A stretch of 22,936 bases of DNA from Deltaproteobacteria bacterium. GTDB lineage: Bacteria > Myxococcota_A > SURF-8. The notes under the pieces were generated by a model. That model worked only from the letters and a program-made list of their open reading frames with translations, was not told the DNA's origin and made no database searches. Position numbers and translations under genes: made by a program. The stretch spans positions 1 through 22,936 of the forward strand of contig JAKQSH010000230.1 in NCBI GenBank assembly GCA_029570245.1. Reading direction: 5' to 3'. Shown here one piece after another: positions 16,128 through 22,936 of the stretch; positions within the stretch are counted from its first letter, which is position 1, and each line of letters begins with the position of its first letter.

Positions 16128-16742
16128 ATGACAGGAAAAGGTCCGACCATGAATATTATTTCGAAAACAGCAATGCTGGCATGCATTATGTGCATCACGA
16201 TTTTACTCAACGGGTGCATATCTCTGAAAATCGTTTCCGTCGATCAGAAGACACAGCTGGAAAATCAGATTCTCGGCTCACTGCAAGCAATGGAAGGCGA
16301 CCTTGTCATGGTGGCTTCGGTTCGCGGAGCCGGCGAACAGAACGACAGAATAAGCAAAGCACACAAGGAAGCGCTGATGGCCATGCTTAACCGCCAGTTC
16401 AACGCAGACGATCTGCTCGAAATGAAAAACGCCGGAGTTGTCGGAGAAAAAAACGACGGTCTGCTGGCGTATTTCGAAACAGAAAGAACTCGCAACGACG
16501 CGGAATTCAGCGAACTTTCGAAGCGCATATTCGAAGAAGAAAATCGTGATCGCGAAATCATTATGAAGCGCATAATCGCCATGAACGACAAATTGACGAT
16601 GAAGGAATATCCACAGGTGAAAAAAATGATGTACATGCTCAATGTACAGAACTCGCTGGAAGGCCATAAAATTCAGGATGAATCCGGCAAATGGACCGTG
16701 AAAACCGCCACATCCGCACCAGCGGCCAACGAGAAGAAATGA
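16128..16742 (+). CDS. DUF1318 (YdbL-like) lipoprotein
   Basis: A 204-residue protein. The signal peptide ends in the lipobox LLNGC, so it should be lipid-anchored at Cys30. After a linker, about residues 90-192 match DUF1318: FNADDLLEMKNAGVVGEKND, GLLAY, EEENRDRE, and near the end KIQDESGKWTVK, equivalent to the final dGkW of YdbL. E. coli YdbL is not lipidated and a separate small lipoprotein, YnbE, is encoded beside it; here one protein may do both jobs. I prefer the ATG at 16128 (GGAG upstream) over the ATG at 16113, which lacks a ribosome site; the ATG at 16149 is also possible. It follows the YdbH-like gene by 18 bases and ends 8 bases before the next start. Confidence 0.82.
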   Translation: MTGKGPTMNIISKTAMLACIMCITILLNGCISLKIVSVDQKTQLENQILGSLQAMEGDLVMVASVRGAGEQNDRISKAHKEALMAMLNRQFNADDLLEMKNAGVVGEKNDGLLAYFETERTRNDAEFSELSKRIFEEENRDREIIMKRIIAMNDKLTMKEYPQVKKMMYMLNVQNSLEGHKIQDESGKWTVKTATSAPAANEKK

Positions 16743-16750
16743 GGACAGGC

Positions 16751-19700
16751 ATGCCTGATAAGCTCAGGAAAAAAATAAACGTAACGCTGCTGCTGTTTGC
16801 CGTGCTGTCTGCAACAATGTTTTCCGCAGCCTGCAGCGGACGCGGACTGAAGGCGCTTTTCGTCAAGCCGGAAGTACTGGACGAATACAAACCCCTTCCG
16901 ACCGGATCGGAAATGGCCGATCCGGTTATGCTGACACGCTATACATCGGACGAGCTTTTCGGTCAGCTCTCGGCTGACGGAACTTATCTGGTTTACACGA
17001 GCAACCAGAAAGGCAGCCTCGATATCTGGATTAAAGACCTGGCAACCGGCATCACGGAGCGTCAAACCGACCATACGGCAGAGGATACGCAGCCGACATT
17101 CAGCCCGGACGGAAAACGCATCGCGTTTGTGTCCATGCGCGACGACGCAAAAGGCGACATTTTCATTATGAAAGTCGGCAGCAATAAGCCGCAGAAAATT
17201 ACCGACAGAAGAACGGCGGATTCATTCCCGGTATATGATCCCAGCGGAAAATTCATCTATTTTGCCTCAGGACCGGAAGGCAAGATGAGAGTAGGCCGCT
17301 ATGATATTGAGAATGATCGCGTCGCGTGGGTCACGCCCTGGGGAGGAACCCATCCCGCAGTTTCCCCGGATGGAGAGCTGCTGGCTTATACTCAGATGGA
17401 TCAGGGAGTCGGGCGCATCGTTATCAAACGCAAGGACTCCAAAGATGTTCGATTCGTTACGAAGGCCGATTTCCATTGCGGATTTCCGACTTTCAGCGCC
17501 GACGGAAAAAGCCTTATTTTCTCGCGGTTCTACAACAGTCGTCCCGGAGTATCCATTGGAGACGACGACAACGCGACACTCTGGAAAATACCCGTCAGTG
17601 ATGTTTTTAAATACAAACCCGAACAACTTGAATTCAGGCTGGTACAGCTTACAAGCGGAAAGCAGACACATCTTCGTCCGCAGGGAACGGCAAGCGGCAT
17701 CGTATATACGACCCGGCAGTCAAATAATTACGACATCTGGATGATACCGGAATCCGGCATCGTGCCACAGTTCGACAGCGCCCCCGAACAGCTGGAATTT
17801 GCGCTGAGTCTTGAAGATCAATTCGATTCTCTACTAGCTCTGCGCAACGTCTGGCGATTTGCGGACAGCGACGAATTTCAGGAAGCGCTATACAGAGGTT
17901 CGCTGATTCACGAAGAACTGGGCGAGTACGCTCAGCAGGAAAGACTGCTTACTCTGCTTTCTTCCCAGGCTACTGAAAAAGGTGACTGGCGCGGACTGGC
18001 ACAGATCGACAGCGCCGTACACGCGCCAAAAATGAAGAAGGCGCTGGAAGCTCTTACAGGCGAGCGCCTTAAAAACAGCGAAGTCGATGAGGCGCTGAAC
18101 CGCCTGGACGATATTGAAAGACAGGGCTGGAGCAATCAGAAGCTTTCGGCCTATCTCCTTATGGCGCGCGGCGATATGCTGGCATTGCGCGGCAAACCGA
18201 CAGAGGCAATCAGCACTTATTCGGCTGTGCTGGAAAAATATCCTTCACAGCGCGACGTCGGCGTGCAGGCGAAAATAAAACTGGGAGAAGTGCTCAGCCT
18301 CATTAACGACCGCGATCTTATGACGGGTTACTACCTTAATCTCTTCGCCGAGTTCAGCGGCTACGAAAAGTGGATGCGCAGAACAGTTGCAAACATTCTG
18401 ACACTGTATTCTGACAGAAAAAAACCTCTTAAGGAAATAGACGGACTGCGAAATATCGTAGACAACAACCTGGATAAACCCCTGCTGGTGGCGTTGCTGC
18501 AATACCGCATCGGTCTTGTCTATGAAAGTCTTGGGCAATACGAACGAGCGCTTGAAGCCATGCAGTTTCTGCTGGACAAGACACCAGAGCAAAAGCGCGA
18601 AGTCACTCAGGCCATTCTGAAACTCGGTGAGTATTCGCTGATAATATCCGACAGGCTCAGAGAACAGGGCCGCTACGCCGACGCGCTAGATTTTTACAAT
18701 CAGGCGTTGAATTACTATGAAAATCTCTCGCGCATTTACCCTGCGAAACACCAGTACGGCAGAATGGCCCGCCAGAACTACATCAAACTCTCGCTGCTGA
18801 AGGCGCGTCAGGAGGAGGAAGAAGGCGAGACGGCGCAGGCGAAAAAGAGCTACGCCCGCATCCTCGAATTCGATCCGACGGTAATTCAGGCATGGCGCAG
18901 AATAATTGCTTATGAAGCCAAAGATGAAGACGGTTTCGACCGTCTGGAAAAACAATTCGAAGACCGCATCGACAAAGATTCAGGCGACTTTGTGGCGCAT
19001 TACTGCCTTGGATATCTTTACATCAACAAAAAAGAAATCGACGAAGGCGACCTGGACGACGCCGAGGAAGAATTCATTCTGGCGCAGGGAATCAATTCAG
19101 CCAGCCCACATGTACAGATTTCGCTGGGCTGGATTTACGAGATGCGCGAAAACTATTTCGGAGATGCCGCCAGCGGCTGGGTTGAAGAGGCAGTAGAAGC
19201 CTACGACAGTGCGTTCAATCTCAACGACCGCAGCGCCGACCCGCAGACCGAAGCCGACATCCTGCTGAATCAGGGCAACGTGTTTTCTCAACTCGGAAAC
19301 CAGTGGGAAAACTCTTTTCAGAAATACGAAGAGCGCCAGAATCTTAAAGTCGGTTTCCTCGATAGAACGCAGGAAACCCTTTACCATCTTAATTTCGGAC
19401 GAGCCGCTTTCAATACCGACCGTTACCTTGAAGCATCGCGCCACCTCGAAAAAGCGCTGGAATTGGCACGCAGCCTCAAGCTCAACAGCCTGGAAGCGGA
19501 ACTTATCGCACGACTGGCGCTTAATTATCAGGAACAGGGCGAGTATGCCATTTCGACCGAATATTTCGAGAAATCAATGAAAATATTCGACTCTGTGGGG
19601 CAGAAAAACGTCCTGGCGGTTCTAACGCGTTCAATCGCCTACAATTATTATCTGGCAGGCGATCTGGCTTCGGCTTTCAAAAAACTGGATGAAAGCGAAA

Positions 19701-22700
19701 GACTGCTCAAGCAGCACGGCACCAGACCGATTGAAGACTTTATTCGCGTCGGTCCACGCCCCGGCGATTCGATGTCGCCGATGGGCTTCTCCGGCCCGGA
19801 AGAAGAAAGGCTGCAACAGGGTCTGCGCGGCAACCTGTACAACGAAGCCGGTCAGTATCGTGCCGCTTATAGCCAGTTGGAAGACCTGAGAAAACGCACC
19901 GGCAAATTTCTCGATGAGGCCGACGGAACACACCCGGAACTTCTGCGCGAAATGGCGTTGCTTTATAACCGCAGCGGCATCTTCAATTATCAGTCGGGAA
20001 ATTACGACAAGGCTTTCGAGCTTTTCTCGCAGGCTTACCTTTTCGGAGAACGTTTGCAGATGAGCGAGTGGGACGACGAAAGCGAAGTCGTTCTGACCAC
20101 ACCCGAAAAAGAACATGTGAATCTGCAGGCGGAAGGAACGGATGGCGATTTCATCTGGACTCTCTCGGCGGAAGAATTCGAAAAACAGGTGCTGAATGCT
20201 ACGAACTCCGCCGAAGTGCTGCTGCGCCGGATCGCCGAAAGCGCGAGCGTAAATCCGACAAGTGTTTCGGCGTTGCTGAACAGACTGGAAATCATCGACT
20301 GGCGTCTGCAGAAAAATCAGGAGGACGACACTGCACCGATCATAAATCTGGCCGTAGAATTGCGTTTCTGGAATGCAATTGCACTGCTTTCGCAATACTA
20401 CATGGGCGCATTTCCGCTGAGCAGCGGAGCGACAGAGGTCGAAGCAAGCTTCGACGATATCATGCTGCAGAGCCGCAGAATAAGCGCTCCGGTAAAGTAT
20501 CTGAACAAAATCATAAAACTCACAACCACGGAAGTTGAGAATACCGAAGCACCAGAGGATGCGCCCATAACGCCATATGAGCGAATCAGGATTCATGTTC
20601 AGGCGCTTATAAATCTCTCCGAAACTGCGGCTTATTTTGGGGGAACCGAATTCAATCGGCGCAGTGATGATCTTCTGAACAAAGCCATCGCCATTTGTGA
20701 ACAGTATGAACTGGGAGAAATCTGCATTACAGCCCGCATTATGCAGGCAGAGCGCAACAACGATTTCACGGCAGCCGAAAAAACGATTAACGATTATATT
20801 TCAACTTCATCCGCCGTTCTTGGAGACGAGTATCTTAAACGAGCATCCACAGTGCGTCGCCGAATTTTCGACACCGCCATCGGCATGGCGTTGAAAGCCG
20901 GCGATTACAAAAAAGCCTGGAGTTGGGCGGAAGCCGAAAACAGGCGGATTCTGACAGACGAGCTTCAGGTTTCGGGTTATGCGGCGCAATCAGGCGAAAT
21001 CGTACCGATACTCGAAAAAGTGCGTGGTTTCGAAGCCTCGATACAGGAACTGATCCGCTCGCAATCCCCATGGGACCTGCCAGATGCGCGACAGAAAAAA
21101 CTTGAAGAAATCAAAAAGCTCAAAGGAGTTATCGTTCAGGGCTACGCCGCACTCGAAAACGTCGCAGGCAGGCTGCATCAGCTGCTTACAATCAAGCCTT
21201 TCGATCCGGGCGCAGCCGCCGCAGTTCTCGGCAACGGAGAGGCGATTGCGTCAGTGATATTGCATAATAATTCGCTGTATCTGCTGACCATGAAAGCGGA
21301 CGGCAAAATCGACGGCGAAAAACTCGAATCTACGCCAGAACAACTTGAAAACGCGCTCGCACCCGAAAAGATCAAGGATGATAAAACCGCACCGTTCAAT
21401 GTCTCAAAACTGAATCTGGTTCTTGGAGAAAAACTGTTTTCGAGCATCGGCGATGCGAAACTGCTTTATTTCGACGGCGAAAGAACGCAAAAATTCATAC
21501 CAGTCGCAAGTCTCGCAGCATTGAAGGGACGTAACCTTAAAGTCATCGACTTCTCGTCGCTGCAGACGCTTAAGAATGCCTTCGACAATCGCAATACATA
21601 CCGTCAGACTGCATTTGTAAGCTCTCTCAAAAAAGATGTCGGAAACGACCTTGATTCCGAGAAAATAAAAGGCAGTCTGCCCAAAGGCGATTTCTGGAAG
21701 AGTATTGCCGGCGATGTAAACACACAGGCGCTGATTATTCCGCAACTGGAGCAGAACGGCATTCTGTTCATTAACAACCCGTTGGTTTTTGAAGGAATCA
21801 GTGCTGCAAACATGTGGCTGCATTTCGAAGCGCCTGTCGATGGTCTTGGAAATTATAAGTTCAGCGACAAAATCGACGCACTCTGGCACTCGAATCTTAC
21901 ACTGTTCGCAGATGTGCGGCATACAGGACGCAGCCGAGAAGAACATCTGGTAATGGATGCACTTATGGTTGCTCGCGGTCTGTCTTCTTATATTACGATT
22001 GACCGAACCAGACTCAAAAGCGACAGAGTTCTGAAATTCATGGCGATTCTGGCCGGATCGGTTCAGAAAGACAGCGCAGCAGACGCGGTAGCGAAAGCAA
22101 TGACCGCCCTGCTTGAAGACAGGTCGTTCTCTTCAGAAACTATTCAGCTGCGTGGATACAAAGGAATGGATGAAGCCGCAACGGTGGAATTCGCAAAAGC
22201 GCAGATGATGAATGCAGTAAAAGCCGGAGTTGCACTGCAGAAAGCCGGATCAGTCGGAGCCGCCATAGAACAGTATGAACTGGCCGTTGTTTACATGGAC
22301 CTGGCTGGAAACCAGAGTTTCCTGGATAAAACACTGCAATTCCTGATCGGCCTCTGCATGGATGCAAGAGTGCTCGATTACAAGAAAGCTATTCGCTACC
22401 AGTCGCGCTATCTGTCACGCATAGAAGAAGCGGCAAAAAGCGATCCCAAACGCCTGCAGGACGTGCTTACGGAACGCCGTAATCTGGCGAATTATTACAG
22501 GCTCGATACGAATTACGCAAAAGCGCTCGAATACAACCAGATGAACATCGACCTGCTCCTTAAGTACAATCGCCGCAATCTGGCGGTGGCCGATTATGCA
22601 CAGCGCGGCAACATTTACGAATTCGCAGGGGACGCCGATAACGCACTGAAAAATTATATCGAAGCATACAACATCGCCGTTGAAACGAAAAACACAGCGT

Positions 22701-22936
22701 TCGTGGCCTCACAGGCCAGATCGGCGGCGCGGGTGCTACGTCTTAACATGAGCGATTACCGCCGCTCGATGGATTACCTGCAGAAAGCGCTGAATGCCGG
22801 AACAGCCGGTGAATTCGAAAAACTGAACATAGAACTCGAAGTCGCGCGCAATCATCTGGCGACCGGAAGCTTCCAGAATTCGGCGAAAATGACACAGGAC
22901 ATAATTTCCGCCTGTGACGATGCTCTTGCAAAAATA
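16751..22936 (+). CDS. Giant lipoprotein: TolB-like propeller, TPR array, inactive CHAT-like domain (partial)
   Basis: The frame stays open for 2062 codons to the right edge, so the C-terminus is missing. A signal peptide ends in FSAAC, with lipid Cys28. Residues about 70-335 hold six PD40/TolB-type blades (SADGTYLVYTS, SPDGKRIAFVS, DPSGKFIYFAS, SPDGELLAYT, SADGKSLIFS, then NNYDIWMIP). From about 355 to 1450 it is helical, with many TPR-like repeats such as LNYQEQGEYAISTEYFEKSM. Residues about 1478-1800 resemble a CHAT protease domain, but the HG region reads IIPQLEQNG (1662-1670) and the SACETG region reads FADVRHTG (1719-1726), so the His/Cys pair seems lost. TPRs resume from about 1810. 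An AGGA site precedes the ATG. The role is unknown; a scaffold for the two upstream envelope proteins is my inference. Confidence 0.85.
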   Translation, partial: MPDKLRKKINVTLLLFAVLSATMFSAACSGRGLKALFVKPEVLDEYKPLPTGSEMADPVMLTRYTSDELFGQLSADGTYLVYTSNQKGSLDIWIKDLATGITERQTDHTAEDTQPTFSPDGKRIAFVSMRDDAKGDIFIMKVGSNKPQKITDRRTADSFPVYDPSGKFIYFASGPEGKMRVGRYDIENDRVAWVTPWGGTHPAVSPDGELLAYTQMDQGVGRIVIKRKDSKDVRFVTKADFHCGFPTFSADGKSLIFSRFYNSRPGVSIGDDDNATLWKIPVSDVFKYKPEQLEFRLVQLTSGKQTHLRPQGTASGIVYTTRQSNNYDIWMIPESGIVPQFDSAPEQLEFALSLEDQFDSLLALRNVWRFADSDEFQEALYRGSLIHEELGEYAQQERLLTLLSSQATEKGDWRGLAQIDSAVHAPKMKKALEALTGERLKNSEVDEALNRLDDIERQGWSNQKLSAYLLMARGDMLALRGKPTEAISTYSAVLEKYPSQRDVGVQAKIKLGEVLSLINDRDLMTGYYLNLFAEFSGYEKWMRRTVANILTLYSDRKKPLKEIDGLRNIVDNNLDKPLLVALLQYRIGLVYESLGQYERALEAMQFLLDKTPEQKREVTQAILKLGEYSLIISDRLREQGRYADALDFYNQALNYYENLSRIYPAKHQYGRMARQNYIKLSLLKARQEEEEGETAQAKKSYARILEFDPTVIQAWRRIIAYEAKDEDGFDRLEKQFEDRIDKDSGDFVAHYCLGYLYINKKEIDEGDLDDAEEEFILAQGINSASPHVQISLGWIYEMRENYFGDAASGWVEEAVEAYDSAFNLNDRSADPQTEADILLNQGNVFSQLGNQWENSFQKYEERQNLKVGFLDRTQETLYHLNFGRAAFNTDRYLEASRHLEKALELARSLKLNSLEAELIARLALNYQEQGEYAISTEYFEKSMKIFDSVGQKNVLAVLTRSIAYNYYLAGDLASAFKKLDESERLLKQHGTRPIEDFIRVGPRPGDSMSPMGFSGPEEERLQQGLRGNLYNEAGQYRAAYSQLEDLRKRTGKFLDEADGTHPELLREMALLYNRSGIFNYQSGNYDKAFELFSQAYLFGERLQMSEWDDESEVVLTTPEKEHVNLQAEGTDGDFIWTLSAEEFEKQVLNATNSAEVLLRRIAESASVNPTSVSALLNRLEIIDWRLQKNQEDDTAPIINLAVELRFWNAIALLSQYYMGAFPLSSGATEVEASFDDIMLQSRRISAPVKYLNKIIKLTTTEVENTEAPEDAPITPYERIRIHVQALINLSETAAYFGGTEFNRRSDDLLNKAIAICEQYELGEICITARIMQAERNNDFTAAEKTINDYISTSSAVLGDEYLKRASTVRRRIFDTAIGMALKAGDYKKAWSWAEAENRRILTDELQVSGYAAQSGEIVPILEKVRGFEASIQELIRSQSPWDLPDARQKKLEEIKKLKGVIVQGYAALENVAGRLHQLLTIKPFDPGAAAAVLGNGEAIASVILHNNSLYLLTMKADGKIDGEKLESTPEQLENALAPEKIKDDKTAPFNVSKLNLVLGEKLFSSIGDAKLLYFDGERTQKFIPVASLAALKGRNLKVIDFSSLQTLKNAFDNRNTYRQTAFVSSLKKDVGNDLDSEKIKGSLPKGDFWKSIAGDVNTQALIIPQLEQNGILFINNPLVFEGISAANMWLHFEAPVDGLGNYKFSDKIDALWHSNLTLFADVRHTGRSREEHLVMDALMVARGLSSYITIDRTRLKSDRVLKFMAILAGSVQKDSAADAVAKAMTALLEDRSFSSETIQLRGYKGMDEAATVEFAKAQMMNAVKAGVALQKAGSVGAAIEQYELAVVYMDLAGNQSFLDKTLQFLIGLCMDARVLDYKKAIRYQSRYLSRIEEAAKSDPKRLQDVLTERRNLANYYRLDTNYAKALEYNQMNIDLLLKYNRRNLAVADYAQRGNIYEFAGDADNALKNYIEAYNIAVETKNTAFVASQARSAARVLRLNMSDYRRSMDYLQKALNAGTAGEFEKLNIELEVARNHLATGSFQNSAKMTQDIISACDDALAKI

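Noticed and set aside
19631..20596. A 321-codon minus-strand frame inside the giant lipoprotein gene
   Set aside because: It is Cys/Phe/Gln-rich with no domain, while the plus strand is an unbroken TPR-coding frame; it is an antisense shadow.
1..22936. CRISPR arrays, tRNA or rRNA genes
   Set aside because: I saw no regularly spaced direct repeats and no cloverleaf or rRNA-like sequence on reading either strand; this was by eye, not by a covariance search.

Overview
The window looks like chromosomal DNA of a Gram-negative (diderm) bacterium. It encodes several predicted lipoproteins, an AsmA/YdbH-type envelope bridge protein, a type IV pilin behind a sigma-54-type promoter, a WecA-like polyprenyl-phosphate sugar transferase and a periplasmic-adaptor ABC exporter. 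Codon use is moderate in GC, with several TTG/GTG starts. The protein variants (large AsmA protein, giant TPR lipoprotein, lipidated DUF1318 protein) do not look enterobacterial. A deep-branching non-proteobacterial diderm (PVC, Riflebacteria or similar) is my guess, at low confidence.

Left part (1-7340, almost all minus strand). A PilZ-like gene runs off the left edge. Next is the 3' remnant of an SH3-domain protein gene whose 5' end is lost beside a truncated IS3-family orfA fragment (about 960-1105). Then comes a tightly packed operon read right to left: small ORF, TetR regulator, HlyD-type adaptor, two ABC ATPases and two ABC-2 permeases, with TAATG, ATGA or TGATG overlaps at nearly every junction. 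Gene order matches the E. coli cecR-ybhG-ybhF-ybhS-ybhR locus, except that the tandem ATPase YbhF is split into two genes. Each ATPase has lost a different conserved residue.

Middle (7391-11934, minus strand). A large dyad lies upstream of the exporter operon. It is followed by a strong intrinsic terminator, a 131-residue type IV pilin, a good -24/-12 (sigma-54) promoter and upstream GACA/TGTC sites of the kind PilR uses. Upstream of that is a three-gene unit: SH3-domain lipoprotein, WecA/MraY-family transferase and GT4 glycosyltransferase. It has its own candidate sigma-70 promoter in a divergent intergenic region.

Right part (11978-22936, plus strand). A candidate sigma-70 promoter drives a compact operon of three envelope genes: a 1319-residue AsmA/YdbH-like inner-membrane-anchored protein, a lipoprotein with a DUF1318 (YdbL) domain, and a giant lipoprotein that is still open at the right edge (at least 2062 residues). 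The giant protein reads as lipid anchor, six-bladed TolB-like propeller, long TPR array, a CHAT-like (caspase-fold) domain that seems to have lost its catalytic His and Cys, then more TPRs. The pairing recalls E. coli ydbH-ynbE-ydbL, which works in phospholipid traffic between the membranes. The giant lipoprotein as an operon partner is the most novel element and suggests an expanded intermembrane bridge complex.
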